Positions 1 through 11,170 are shown, numbered from the stretch's first letter. The stretch: 64,000 bases of DNA from Schistocerca nitens (GCF_023898315.1 NC_064616.1:538461602-538525601); one strand, 5' to 3'. The notes: generated by a model from the sequence alone, not told the origin. Numbers and translations: made by a program.

Positions 1-1097
1 GCGGAGCGTGGAAGAGGCTGGAGAAGCGGGAGGAGTCTGCCGCCGGTACGGGAAGGGTACACAGCTGTGCTCCAGTCGAAGGAGGGTGAGTTGGACTGAC
101 CGCGTGGCGCGTTGTCGCATAGAGAGGGGAGCTTTTAGCTTTTGGTCTCGAATCTCGTCTTATAAAGATTTATTTGCTGGGTTGCAGCAGGGAATGCAAG
201 GCTTTTGTAAACTTTCAGTTTGATTTCCAATGCAGTCTTGACTTTGATCCGTGAGAGGAACGCAGCACAAAGGAGTTGCATATGTTGAATTGCCCTCGGT
301 TCAGTGTGAATGTTTATGTGCCTACAATTGTGTGTGTATGCTTCTAATCTTTTCCGGATCTTGGTAATTTTTGTGTATTTGTGAATTTTCTTTGTCTCAT
401 GTGATTAAAATTTGGCCACAGTCCATAGAAATTGTCTCCGCGGACCGAGTGGGCCCGCGAGTCTGTTATGAAACGTGTCGTATTTCACAAGCAATTGTAC
501 ATAGTTAGCATGCAACAGCAGGCTATAGATGCACTACATCAATGTTTTAAGGAATAAATGATTTTGCCTTCAATCTTATCTTGTGTACCGATGTTACGTC
601 GCCGTTACCTTCGCCATTTACCTTGTAGTTTTCCTTGTTGGCCCACCGATAGCGTTTCCATGTGCACAGGTGTAGTGATTAGTGTCCCTTTTTTTATCTG
701 AAACAAATGCTCTGGAAGAGATTGTGTTTTCACGAATCTTGCTGCAGGCTGCACTTACGCATGGTGTTCACGCCCTCTTTACTTTACTCAATATTTGATT
801 CACGGGAAGAATGCCTGGATCATATTAATAACTACATCCCATTCTTTATCAATGACTTTACAATGAATGTTCTTTTGTGAGTTTTTCTTATTAATAAATT
901 AAGTAATTTTCCGACTCAGTGCTACCCCATTTTGTCGTGTGGCTAGAGTTGGTGGCGACCCTATCTTTTATATTGATTTCAGTGTCAAATAGCATTTACT
1001 TATTCAAAGTGCGCGTGGCTCTTTTAGCTGTAAGGATACATTCAAAGGGCGCTTCATGCTTCTTGCACATAGCGTCCTTGTATTCACGCCACTTACA
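1..1097 (+). repeat. 5' LTR (partial) of the Gypsy element
   Basis: Matches 10074-11170 with a constant offset of 10073; the two copies part company after an 'acttaca' ending, so the LTR ends in CA at 1097. The true LTR start lies upstream of the window. A TATA-like 'tataaag' is at about 161 and an AATAAA at about 554, which are plausible promoter and poly(A) signals of the LTR. Confidence 0.93.
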
Positions 1098-1604
1098 CAT
1101 GGCTTACCCTGCTCACGGATTTCGGTAAACCAGAGATCTTCTGATGCGCAGTGAGGATTAGTTATTTTCGGTTGGAAGTGCTAATTGGTATATTGTCTTT
1201 CTGTGATACTGAATTTACGTGAATTTGTGATATAGGTGTGCATTTTCTTACATGTTTTATCTTGTATATGTATTACTGTATAAATATTGTGATTTAGTAT
1301 TCAATTGTGTTACAAATTTGGGTTGATTCTTGTCCTGTGGCGTGTACCGGTGTCATATAGTAAATCTTGGGTGCTTTTTGGGGACTGTGAGTCCATTAGG
1401 AGACTTTGGCATTATTCTTGTTGTATTTTGGAGCACGGAGTAACTATCCTTATGATGGAGACGCGTAGCCGTTCAGGGAGCCGCGATCGGAAAAACCTGC
1501 CAGAAAATAACCCTGAATAAGGACGAGGTCAAAACGTCGAGTCCGACCAGGAACGAAACGCGGAAAACGCAAGTACAAGTGTTGTCCATCCTGAGCCTGC
1601 TGTA
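1098..1604 (+). other. Leader between 5' LTR and gag
   Basis: About 500 bases between the end of the 5' LTR and the assigned gag frame. A primer-binding site is expected just after 1097 ('tggcttaccctg' begins two bases on), but I cannot name the matching tRNA. The exact gag start within or just after this stretch is not assigned. Confidence 0.5.
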
Positions 1605-3587
1605 GTGATTTCGAATCATTCGATAGATGCAAATTCATTACAGGCTATGCTACGACAATTACTAGACAGTAATAGGAGACATATCGAGGAAGTGAATAAA
1701 AAACAAGCAGAAGAAAATAGGAGACATATCGAGGAAGTGAATAAAAAACAAGCAGAAGAAAATAGGAGATACAGCGAGGAAGTGAATAAAAAACAAGCAG
1801 AAGAAAATAGGAGATATAGCGAGGAAGTGAATAAAAAACAAGCAGAAGAAAATAGGAGGCATATCGAGGAAGCAAATAAAAGATTGACTAGTGAAATAGT
1901 ACAGGGTGTTGGGGAGAAACTGGGGATCATTGACCAACGCATCTCCGCCTTAGAAGAGGGGCAGCAAGTCATTAGCAAGCAGGTGATGGAGCAAGAAGAA
2001 AGGTTCGCTGGGAATATACGTATACTAGCAGAACAATGCCAGAGTGAACGAGCGGCTCTTGAGTCCCGAGTAGGACAAAATTCCGCCAGGGATCTCCGCG
2101 CGTTAGCAGAACAATGCCAGAGTGACCACGCGGCTCTTGTGTGCCGAATAGAGGACACTGCGGCTAAGTGCCCGGTCCATATTAGCGCGCAGGTAGAAAC
2201 CCTCAGCCAGGCGATAATAGCTCTCGAGCGAGAGCAAGGGCTTACGCAAACAAAACAAGACACGGCCCACCGAGAGATGCGAGAAGAAATAGCCAGGATC
2301 TCAGACGCAGTGGCGCGTAAGTCTGACAATAATAGGGAAACGATTACCTCATCATCAGCGGATGCAGACGAAATACGGTCGATAACGAAATGTCCGCGTG
2401 GACAGTGTGAAATAAAAATACAACAAAGAGGGGTTACCGGGGGAATATGTGAGCGCATGGCCCGTTTAGAACTTCATCTAAAAGGGTTAAAGGCCCATGA
2501 AGTTGAAAGAAATGAACGAAAGGGCCATTATTCCGACGATGATTCCGGGAACGATGGCGAATTTGATCATCGTCATGATCTCGGATCTCGTACCAGGTGG
2601 GAACGGCGCGGATCCCCTCAGGAACGTTCGCCAAGGGAAACTCACGAATTTGACTTTAAACATTTTCTGTCCGTGAGGAAGTTTGAAGTCTTCCGTAACT
2701 CGGCTACGGGGATTCACCCGCGGGCCTGGTTACAGCAGTTCGAGTTCTCCCTCCCTCCTACGTGGCCCAGTGCGCACAAAATAGAGTATATGTGCGGCTA
2801 CCTCGAAGGTGAGCCAGCGGCGCGGATGAGGTCAATTGCACGCAATTGCTACACTGTTGGGGAGTTTCGTCAACACTTCCTGTCGATATATTGGTCAGTG
2901 GCAGCGCAAAGTCGTGTAAAACACGGACTCATTATGCTACCAGAGTTAAACAGGTCAAAGTTCTCCAGCCCTGTGCAGATGTTCGAGCACATGCTGCAGG
3001 CGAATGAACATCTTGACGATCCTTATGGACCTGCAGAAATTATTCGTATTTGCCTGGGAAAGTTTCCAATGCAGTTGCGGCACGTTATCCTTGCAGGACG
3101 ATGTAAGGATGACGTAGAGGGGTTTCGCAATTTCCTTTTAGAGCTTGAGTGCGATGCGAATGGCACCACGCAGAATTACGGTCAGAGCGCCTACGAGCAG
3201 CGGCCGCGCGAGCGAAGCCGCAGCCGTAGAGACAGGTGGCACTCCAGACGTAACGGGTCGCTTCAGAGTTACAGGGCGCGCGAGCGTTGGCAGCGTCGCG
3301 ATTCCTCACGGAACGCGGGCAGAACGAACGATGCCAGTCGTCATCATTCGCCGAGAGTAAATCAAAGACACCCCCGGGAGTTTAGAAGATATGGTAATGA
3401 GCAGAGATACTGGAGTAATTATAGCGGAACTAGGAACGGTAGTCGTGACCGACCACAGAATAATTATCGAACAAGCAACAACAGGGGTGCTGTAAACAGT
3501 ACGGGTGGTCCGCCATTGGGTGTTGAAATTCGTCCCGCAAACCCGCGTCACAATCCGCCACATGACCCTAATCAAAGGGATCAATGA
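1605..3587 (+). CDS. gag: Gag polyprotein of the Gypsy element
   Basis: Capsid/nucleocapsid precursor of the LTR element. The frame is about 660 residues. The N-terminal part (about residues 20-130) is a charged coiled coil built from tandem 15-residue units; a retrotransposon-gag capsid-like region follows at about residues 345-520 (a 'FLSVRKFEVFRN' start, 'RAWLQQFE', 'YMCGYLEGEPA' and 'FRQHFLSIYW'-type segments). The C-terminal 130 residues are very rich in Arg, Ser, Asn and Gly and probably bind RNA; I see no CCHC zinc knuckle. Pol follows in the same reading frame 30 bases later. The listed left edge is the edge of a confident frame, not a proven initiation site. A clear relative lies on the minus strand at 12660-14330. 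Confidence 0.88.
   Translation: MISNHSIDANSLQAMLRQLLDSNRRHIEEVNKKQAEENRRHIEEVNKKQAEENRRYSEEVNKKQAEENRRYSEEVNKKQAEENRRHIEEANKRLTSEIVQGVGEKLGIIDQRISALEEGQQVISKQVMEQEERFAGNIRILAEQCQSERAALESRVGQNSARDLRALAEQCQSDHAALVCRIEDTAAKCPVHISAQVETLSQAIIALEREQGLTQTKQDTAHREMREEIARISDAVARKSDNNRETITSSSADADEIRSITKCPRGQCEIKIQQRGVTGGICERMARLELHLKGLKAHEVERNERKGHYSDDDSGNDGEFDHRHDLGSRTRWERRGSPQERSPRETHEFDFKHFLSVRKFEVFRNSATGIHPRAWLQQFEFSLPPTWPSAHKIEYMCGYLEGEPAARMRSIARNCYTVGEFRQHFLSIYWSVAAQSRVKHGLIMLPELNRSKFSSPVQMFEHMLQANEHLDDPYGPAEIIRICLGKFPMQLRHVILAGRCKDDVEGFRNFLLELECDANGTTQNYGQSAYEQRPRERSRSRRDRWHSRRNGSLQSYRARERWQRRDSSRNAGRTNDASRHHSPRVNQRHPREFRRYGNEQRYWSNYSGTRNGSRDRPQNNYRTSNNRGAVNSTGGPPLGVEIRPANPRHNPPHDPNQRDQ
1671..1890 (+). 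repeat. 45-bp tandem repeat encoding the gag coiled coil
   Basis: About five head-to-tail copies of a 45-bp unit beginning 'aataggagac' (for example at 1671 and 1716). Each encodes a 15-residue unit of the form RR(H/Y)(I/S)EEVNKKQAEEN. The copies differ by only a few bases, so they expanded recently or are homogenised. The antisense frames across them are shadows. Confidence 0.9.
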
Positions 3588-3617
3588 CTAGCGGCTGACT
3601 CGGTTGGCGACAACTTA

Positions 3618-6600
3618 ATGAGGACCAGTGATATTGATGTGCATTTGATAGAGGAAGACGATATTAGGGAAGATTTGTTGAGGGAGGACCACAGTATTGG
3701 TGTGCCCGCGGTAAACCCAGTCGTGTCTGTTTACATTCGGGGAGTCAGTCTTAGATGTGTACTCGATACAGGCAGCCCCTTTTCGCTGATTAGTGAGGCG
3801 GCGTTTCGGAAGTCTGAGGAAACGGGAAGTTGGCCAACTTTCCAGGTGAGAGGAACTACAGTCAGGGGCGCGATATATGGAAAAAGTGTTAAAATTAAAG
3901 TTCAGACTCGAGTAAACTTCGTCTGTCAAGGACATGAGTTTGAATTCAATTTTTTTGTGATGCCGCTGATGAGCGTGACGATGATATTGGGGACTGACTT
4001 CATGAATGCCCACCGCGCCGTAATCGACGTGGCTGGCGGCGTTATGACTATCGTTGCCGGGAGCAACCTTGTCAGTCTAATTTTCGAGGAATGTGTTTTG
4101 CGCAAGGAGTCTGAGGTGAGCTGTCTGAAATTTCACGTTAGGACTGAGTCGCGACCTGGGCAGGAGGTTTTGGTCAATCTGATTAGTGACGTAGATTCAC
4201 AACCTAATGAGTATGGTAGGAACGATGTTTTCACGAGCGCAGTGAAAAGGTCTATTGCTGGTGCGGGAGCCTCGGAAGCGAATCGTATGGAACTGTGTCG
4301 CGTTCTGAGAAGCCATTCCCGAGTATTTTCGGATTCACCGGGGGCAATTGATGGATTTCTGTACCGCTTTACGGTGCGCGAGCATCTTCCTTTCTTTGTT
4401 AAGCCCTACCCCATCCCACTGGTGCACAAGAGCAGTGTGGAAGCCGAAATAAGTAGGATGCTGGAGCAGGGTATAATAGAGCGAGCTAGGAGTTCATACA
4501 ACTCGCCATTACTCGTTGTGCCAAAGCGGGACAAGTCCGTGCGTTTGGTGTTGGACTCGCGGCAAATAAATACGGTAATCATGTCTGAGACAGATAGGCC
4601 AGAAGGATTGGAGGAACTGCTGCAAAGGTTTCATGGCGTGAAAGTTTTGTCATCCGTTGACCTCCGAAACAGCTATTGGCAAATTATGCTCGATTCGTCT
4701 TGCAGGCAATACACTGCCTTCCTCTGCTATGGGAGCTGCTACCAGTTTAAACGTCTCCCTTTCGGGTTGAATGTTTCTTCAGCCGCCTTCATAAGAGGCC
4801 TGAATAGCATACTACCTGACGACCTAAGAGCGCGCGTAACTGTGTATGTGGACGACATTCTAATTGCAGAGAAGTCATGGGAGGAACACAACCGGGTTCT
4901 AAATCGATTGCTCGAAGTATTCGAGAAAGCGGGGGTGACCGTGAATCTGGACAAATCCCAGTTCGGGCGTGAAAGCATAAAGTTTCTGGGTCATATTGTG
5001 TCGGCGGATGGAATTCATCCGGATCCCGAAAAAATTTCAGCAATTGCGGAGTGCGCAACGCCCACGTCAAAGCGTCAGCTCAGGGGTTATTTGGGGCTTT
5101 GCAATTTCTACAAGAGATTTATAAATCTCAATGTTTTGTCCACCCCTCGTTTATGTGCACTGACGGGTAAGAACACCGTTTGGATGTGGGACGAACAAGC
5201 ACAGAGCGAATTTGACGAATTAAAGAATGCACTCGTTAACGCTCCATTGCTCGCCCATCCGGATTTGAATCAGGAGTTTTGCCTGATGACAGATAGTTCA
5301 CTGACGGGGCTGGGAGCGGTGTTGTTCCAGACGGATGGTGGAAAGGACCCGTCCACCTGGAAAACTATCTCGTTCGCCAGCCGTGTGCTCTCGCGGAGTG
5401 AACGGAACTACTCTGTCACGGAGCTTGAAGCCCTGGCGATTGTCTGGGCATTCAAGAAATTCCGTTACTATTTGTTCGGGCGCACGACCAGGGTGTACAG
5501 TGACCACCGAGCACTACAATTCCTAATGAGCGCCAAAATCAATCACGGTAGACTCGGACGGTGGACGGTGTTCCTCCAGGAATACCACTTCACGATAGAG
5601 TACATTCCGGGGCACAAGAACATCATTGCTGATGCTCTATCTCGGATGCCTATCGGGCTCACCCATGCTGAGGATAACGCTATTGATGAAAACAATTTCA
5701 GTGTGTTATACCTTCAAAATGTGGCATTCGAGAATTATGTCACTACGTCACTAGGCAATATCGGGGCGGAACAAGACAAGGACGAAGTCTTGCGTGACAT
5801 CAAAGAGAAATGGCATGATAAATCCCACGCGGCCATCAGGCAGTATTATATTATCCGGAATGGCATCCTATTTAAGAGGCGCGCGCTGGATGACTCCAGG
5901 TGGCTGTTAGCGATTCCGGAGGAACTGGTGAACAAGCTCGTGTGGTACGTGCATTTGAGCTACGGTCACTTTGGTGCGAGGAAATGCTTGGAGAAGCTGC
6001 GGGAAACCTGTTACTTTAATAATATGCTTCGGCGTATACGTAAAGTAATTAGGGTATGCAAGCCCTGTCAGCAAGCCAAGCCGCCCACTGTGTCGTTTGC
6101 CGCACCAATACACCCGATCGTTCCCAATAAACTCAGGGATCTCGCAGCAGTAGATCTATTCGGTCCGCTAGTGCGTTCTAGGAACGGATTTGCGTACATT
6201 TTTGTGGCAGTAGAGCTGACGTCAAAATTCGTCTGCCTCACCCCGCTGCGTAGGGCCACCGGGAAGGCAGTAGCTGCCGCGTTCGCAAATCACTTCTTAC
6301 GGGAGGTTGGCACTGTGAAGCGTGTGATTTCGGACAACGGGCCACAATTCAGGTCACGTCACTGGGAGCATATGCTTCGGAGAAAGCGAGTGAAACCGAT
6401 CTTTATCTCCCTTTTCTGCCCTTCAGCAAATCCTTGTGAAAGATGGATGAAGGAGATTGGAAAATTGTGTAGGTTATACTGCCACCGTGACCACCGGACG
6501 TGGGACACGAAACTAGCCGGTTTCCAGAACATACTAAATGAGTTGCCAAATTCCTCGACGACGTTGCCACCGATTCTGGTCCTGAAAAACAAGGAGCCTC

Positions 6601-6950
6601 CGAGTAAAATAAAAGAGGTGGTTCCCTGGCCAGTAGAACCCAGGTTACGAAGATCTGCGATTGTGGAGCTTGCCCTGAAAAATATAAAGAGTGCCGCCGA
6701 GGCTCGGATAAGAACCTACAAAAAGAAGGTGCGGAATATAACTTTTCACGTGGGCCAGAAAGTACTTGTACGCTCGCACAAGCTCTCTAATAAACGGGCT
6801 GGGTTGTCAAAGAAGTTCTTCTTCTTATTCAACGGGCCGTACAGAATCAAGCGGATTCCACATCCGAATGCGCTTGAAGTAGAAACACTCCGCTCTCGAA
6901 AGTCGAAGGGCCTGCACCACATCTCCAACGTAAAACCTTACATTGAATAA
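3618..6950 (+). CDS. pol: Pol polyprotein (protease, RT, RNase H, integrase)
   Basis: A 1110-residue frame supplying the enzymes for reverse transcription and integration. Aspartic protease: DTGS at about residue 50. Reverse transcriptase: 'LPFGLNVSSAAF' and the catalytic YVDD at about 410. RNase H: begins near 550 with 'DSSLTGLGAVL' and continues through 'TELEALAIVWA' and 'SDHRALQFL'. Integrase: zinc-binding H-x4-H and C-x2-C between about 775 and 820 ('CKPCQQ'), then the catalytic D in 'AVDLFGP' (about 844), D in 'SDNGPQF' (about 905) and E in 'NPCERWMKEIG' (about 940), followed by a basic C-terminal domain ending 'HHISNVKPYIE'. All expected parts are present in Ty3/Gypsy order. It begins with ATG and is in the same frame as gag, with only a short open spacer between. 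Confidence 0.95.
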   Translation: MRTSDIDVHLIEEDDIREDLLREDHSIGVPAVNPVVSVYIRGVSLRCVLDTGSPFSLISEAAFRKSEETGSWPTFQVRGTTVRGAIYGKSVKIKVQTRVNFVCQGHEFEFNFFVMPLMSVTMILGTDFMNAHRAVIDVAGGVMTIVAGSNLVSLIFEECVLRKESEVSCLKFHVRTESRPGQEVLVNLISDVDSQPNEYGRNDVFTSAVKRSIAGAGASEANRMELCRVLRSHSRVFSDSPGAIDGFLYRFTVREHLPFFVKPYPIPLVHKSSVEAEISRMLEQGIIERARSSYNSPLLVVPKRDKSVRLVLDSRQINTVIMSETDRPEGLEELLQRFHGVKVLSSVDLRNSYWQIMLDSSCRQYTAFLCYGSCYQFKRLPFGLNVSSAAFIRGLNSILPDDLRARVTVYVDDILIAEKSWEEHNRVLNRLLEVFEKAGVTVNLDKSQFGRESIKFLGHIVSADGIHPDPEKISAIAECATPTSKRQLRGYLGLCNFYKRFINLNVLSTPRLCALTGKNTVWMWDEQAQSEFDELKNALVNAPLLAHPDLNQEFCLMTDSSLTGLGAVLFQTDGGKDPSTWKTISFASRVLSRSERNYSVTELEALAIVWAFKKFRYYLFGRTTRVYSDHRALQFLMSAKINHGRLGRWTVFLQEYHFTIEYIPGHKNIIADALSRMPIGLTHAEDNAIDENNFSVLYLQNVAFENYVTTSLGNIGAEQDKDEVLRDIKEKWHDKSHAAIRQYYIIRNGILFKRRALDDSRWLLAIPEELVNKLVWYVHLSYGHFGARKCLEKLRETCYFNNMLRRIRKVIRVCKPCQQAKPPTVSFAAPIHPIVPNKLRDLAAVDLFGPLVRSRNGFAYIFVAVELTSKFVCLTPLRRATGKAVAAAFANHFLREVGTVKRVISDNGPQFRSRHWEHMLRRKRVKPIFISLFCPSANPCERWMKEIGKLCRLYCHRDHRTWDTKLAGFQNILNELPNSSTTLPPILVLKNKEPPSKIKEVVPWPVEPRLRRSAIVELALKNIKSAAEARIRTYKKKVRNITFHVGQKVLVRSHKLSNKRAGLSKKFFFLFNGPYRIKRIPHPNALEVETLRSRKSKGLHHISNVKPYIE

Positions 6951-9900
6951 GAAGCAGAAGATCTTGCCCCTCGGAGGTCGGAATGACGTATTGCCCATAT
7001 GCTTTTTCGCACTCATTCTTTTGTGAGTAAAATTACAGTGCATATTTTCCAATGTTTTGATTCACACTGGTGTGATTAAAATTAAAGTGTATATTTTCTA
7101 TGAATTGTAAAGGGTCCCCCCAATATATGTGTAGTTATTTCTTCTTCTGAGCAGAAAAGAGTAGTGTTGTGCAGTTTCAAAACATCTGAATGTGAATGAT
7201 TATGAGGCTCATATGAAGCGTTTCCTATTACAGTAAGATGGCTTTCGTTCTTTGATGACTAAAAAGGTATCGGGTGTGTTGGCGTGGCGAGTCAATGGTC
7301 GTAAGGTAATTCTTGATGATAACTTACAGTTTTAGTGTTCTTATTCCCCTTAGGTGAGCATGATTCAGTGAGATTTTTCAAATGTACTGCGATGTTAATG
7401 AAGCAACTTGGTGACTTGTAGGTGAAGGACTTGTGTATGAAGGGAGACTAATAGTGTTTGATTTTCAGAGTTGCCATCTTATAAGATATTTGGAAAGTGT
7501 AACTTGCCGTCACATACTACTAGGTACGGTTGAGGACACCAGAATGTGAAACCCCACAAGACGTAAATGGAAACAGCTTATTAACTCAAGCAACTTGATA
7601 TTTAATAGAGAATCAGTGCGACTACCTCCAAGCTGAAATAACATGACGGTAGGTGAGGATCCCTGGGGACATGTGGTGAGTAAGTGTGTAATCATAATGA
7701 GTATCTTATGATAGCAGTAAGTTGGGTACTCATGGCCCTGGACAATGGATTTCTTTTGACAGTATTTTTTTATGTACTTATAGGACGAAGTGTTTATGTG
7801 TTTGGTAATAGGATAGGATGATTTTTATTGCCATTTTTATGCCCACTGACCTTTTGCATTAGGCTGATGAATAGATGTTGAAACATTTACCATTTCAGAT
7901 GTGACTTGAATGAACCTTCTGTGTCTCATTAATCATAACTTTTATTATGCAATGTCCATAGAAAAGAGGTCTCGGAAATTTTTCACAGATCAGCAAACAT
8001 GTTCTGCAAACCTTGGAGGAGCAGTCAATGAACAACGATATGGGTATTGCTGTTGAAAGGAATATTTTGTTTATATGTGGGAATTGTAGTCGGGCTACAT
8101 GGTGATGGTGACTAGTACGAGCTGTGTAGATGGTGCGTGAGAGCGTAGTTAGGAGTAGGTAGAATTTTGTGTCTGTAGCTAGCAGCGGCGCCAAATCCTA
8201 TCCAAATCCTGACCAAACCTTGTACAAGATCTACCCTGAATGATTGACAGCAGATGTAATGCTGGAACTATATTTTATAAAAAGGATTTTTTTGTTTGTT
8301 TGAATATTGGTTATTTAATTTTCTTCGTTGTTCTTCTTATTAGTAATGTTAAGAAGGCCCTTTTTGTCAAGTTAATTTTGGGCACTATTCCATGTATTGA
8401 TCAGGAGTGATAAACTCCGAAGATTTTGTGGTAATCTGTACACATGATATTTTGTAACGATCCCTGTGAGCGCAGTTCTTAAGTGGGTGCAAGGCCGCCT
8501 AGGGAGCCTCCGCCTCAGAAAGCACAGGGCTTGGTCCACCGGCAGGCGTTGCCGAACCCTGGTATCAACGGCGAAGCAGTGATGCGGCGAGCGGTCACAG
8601 CTGTTTCCCCGTCAGAGGGGAGGGGATGCTGGTCTTCCCCCAGGCGCAGGCTCACACCGGAGCCCGCAGGCGTGTCAACACGGCAGCGCCAGCTGATGGC
8701 CGGCGTTCCACCCCATGCGCTAGTCATCTGACAAGCGAAAGGGAAAGTATGACGCACACCAGGCGAGGCCGCCGATTCCTGAGCGCCGCTAGTCCAGACG
8801 GCTGCTGCGGTGAGGTAACGCCCACTGCCCGGAGGGACACGGGTCCCACCACTGACGCATCAGCTGAGACGGTGCAAAGAGGTGATACGCGGGTCTCAAG
8901 CTCGACACCCGCACGAGTTTACGTCGACCTCGATGCGACGCAGAAGAGCGCGTGTCTCCCCATTGACACGACAGGAGACGGGGGCGTGTGTCAGTAAAAC
9001 ACATTCCTCCACAACACACGGACGACAACCGCCAAGCCGCCTTCTCGATGATGAGGCAGGGCCCACAAGTGGCGATGTCCTGCAAATCTGCAACGCCGAA
9101 CCATCCCACAGTATGGACGCAGAGGGTGGAAACGGGCACGAGGCAACGTCGCGGGGTGCTGTCTAGGATGATCAACCTGGGTTACAACGGACGTTACAAT
9201 CAACGCCGCTGCGAACTCCCCAGTTCAGTGTTGTGGTCCCCTAGTAGCTTATCCTCCAAGTCGCCTTTAGAAGAGACGCCCACCCCAGCACCTAAAGAGA
9301 ATACCCAGTGAAACAACCATGTGGCGAAACTGAAAAATGACAGCGTGTCAACGAGTTGATTTCTGGATGTGTTTTTGTACTCATGTCTTATTTTCCATAG
9401 GTGATTATTTACCAGCTGTCATACCATTGGGTTCATGAATGATTTTGTATCACTGTATTTGTTGTGAATATTGTATTTTGCACTTTCACTTGCATGTTTT
9501 TATATATGTCAGCACCAGATGATACTTCTTTGGTTCGTGATAATGATTTTGCATCATTGTATTTGTTTATATATTTATATATATTATGTACCTGTTAACC
9601 TATGTCTCTATGTTAACTTTTGATAGTTGGTTAAGGCAATTTTAAAATAATATCTCATGGTTGTGGTCGTAGTAGGTCAGATGACATGATGTTAGCGTAG
9701 AATATCACGCTTAATTTAATTTGTTCTGTTTGCTTTGCGGACCGCATGAGGTCACAATTATTGACTAAGGTCAGATAAAGCTCACTTGGATATAAGAGAT
9801 TAATCAACTCCTTTGTGCTGCTGTTTACTGTTGCAATTGTTACTCGTTAGGGTATGTTTGTTTCCAAGACTGTTGGCGAATCTCCTAGCATGGCGAGAAA

Positions 9901-10073
9901 ATTCGCGGCACAGTCTTCTCCGGGACGTTTGGGGTGATGAAAGGGTCCTGTAGCCACCTTTCATTGCCAACTCTCGTAGTGGTCAAGTCGGCAAAGAGGT
10001 TTCCGCTACTTGGGAGAAATCCACCTGCGTTAGGTTGGTGGCGGAAATGGCATCCTGGGGTTTTCCGGTCCAC
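6951..10073 (+). other. 3' region of the Gypsy element between pol and the recognised 3' LTR
   Basis: Some 3.1 kb with no env or other protein I can support. An unknown right-hand part belongs to the 3' LTR, because the LTR must begin to the left of 10074 (the 5' copy is cut by the window edge). Most of it is AT-rich, but 8483-9311 is a sharply GC-rich and CpG-rich block with short overlapping open frames in several phases; none has a recognisable domain and I do not call any as a gene. 9330-9830 is AT-rich again and may already be LTR. Confidence 0.6.
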
Positions 10074-11170
10074 GCGGAGCGTGGAAGAGGCTGGAGAAGC
10101 GGGAGGAGTCTGCCGCCGGTACGGGAAGGGTACACAGCTGTGCTCCAGTCGAAGAAGGGTGAGTTGGACTGACCGCGTGGCGCGTTGTCGCATAGAGAGG
10201 GGAGCTTTTAGCTTTTGGTCTCGAATCTCGTCTTATAAAGATTTATTTGCTGGGTTGCAGCAGGGAATGCAAGGCTTTTGTAAACTTTCAGTTTGATTTC
10301 CAATGCAGTCTTGACTTTGATCCGTGAGAGGAACGCAGCACAAAGGAGTTGCATATGTTGAATTGCCCTCGGTTCAGTGTGAATGTTTATGTGCCTACAA
10401 TTGTGTGTGTATGCTTCTAATCTTTTCCGGATCTTGGTAATTTTTGTGTATTTGTGAATTTTCTTTGTCTCATGTGATTAAAATTTGGCCACAGTCCATA
10501 GAAATTGTCTCCGCGGACCGAGTGGGCCCGCGAGTCTGTTATGAAACGTGTCGTATTTCACAAGCAATTGTACATAGTTAGCATGCAACAGCAGGCTATA
10601 GATGCACTACATCAATGTTTTAAGGAATAAATGATTTTGCCTTCAATCTTATCTTGTGTACCGATGTTACGTCGCCGTTACCTTCGCCATTTACCTTGTA
10701 GTTTTCCTTGTTGGCCCACCGATAGCGTTTCCATGTGCACAGGTGTAGTGATTAGTGTCCCTTTTTTTATCTGAAACAAATGCTCTGGAAGAGATTGTGT
10801 TTTCACGAATCTTGCTGCAGGCTGCACTTACGCATGGTGTTCACGCCCTCTTTACTTTACTCAATATTTGATTCACGGGAAGAATGCCTGGATCATATTA
10901 ATAACTACATCCCATTCTTTATCAATGACTTTACAATGAATGTTCTTTTGTGAGTTTTTCTTATTAATAAATTAAGTAATTTTCCGACTCAGTGCTACCC
11001 CATTTTGTCGTGTGGCTAGAGTTGGTGGCGACCCTATCTTTTATATTGATTTCAGTGTCAAATAGCATTTACTTATTCAAAGTGCGCGTGGCTCTTTTAG
11101 CTGTAAGGATACATTCAAAGGGCGCTTCATGCTTCTTGCACATAGCGTCCTTGTATTCACGCCACTTACA
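10074..11170 (+). repeat. 3' LTR (recognisable part) of the Gypsy element
   Basis: Same sequence as 1-1097; I see one substitution near 10154 ('gaagaagg' against 'gaaggagg'). TATA-like 'tataaag' near 10234 and AATAAA near 10627. It ends at 11170, where the sequence becomes 'acacaaataa' and no longer matches the 5' copy. The LTR probably extends to the left of 10074. Confidence 0.93.

Larger units (their letters stand above)
1..11170 (+). mobile_element. Young Ty3/Gypsy-type LTR retrotransposon, looks essentially whole
   Basis: The first 1097 bases recur at 10074-11170 in the same orientation, and gag and pol frames lie between them, so this is an LTR retrotransposon whose 5' LTR is cut by the window start. 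Pol order is protease, reverse transcriptase, RNase H, integrase, which is the Ty3/Gypsy order. By eye the two LTR copies differ at only about one base in 1097 with no net length change, so the insertion is recent. It looks nearly complete, with about one apparent interruption at most. The long LTRs and the roughly 3 kb stretch between pol and the 3' LTR recall the Osvaldo/Ulysses group, but that assignment is only a guess. The 5' target site lies outside the window, so a target duplication cannot be checked. Confidence 0.93.

Noticed and set aside
1616-2458. 280-codon minus-strand frame across gag
   Set aside because: Antisense shadow of the gag coiled-coil repeats.
8483-9311. env or host gene in the GC-rich block
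   Set aside because: Frames are short, overlap in several phases on both strands and show no signal peptide, membrane span or domain.
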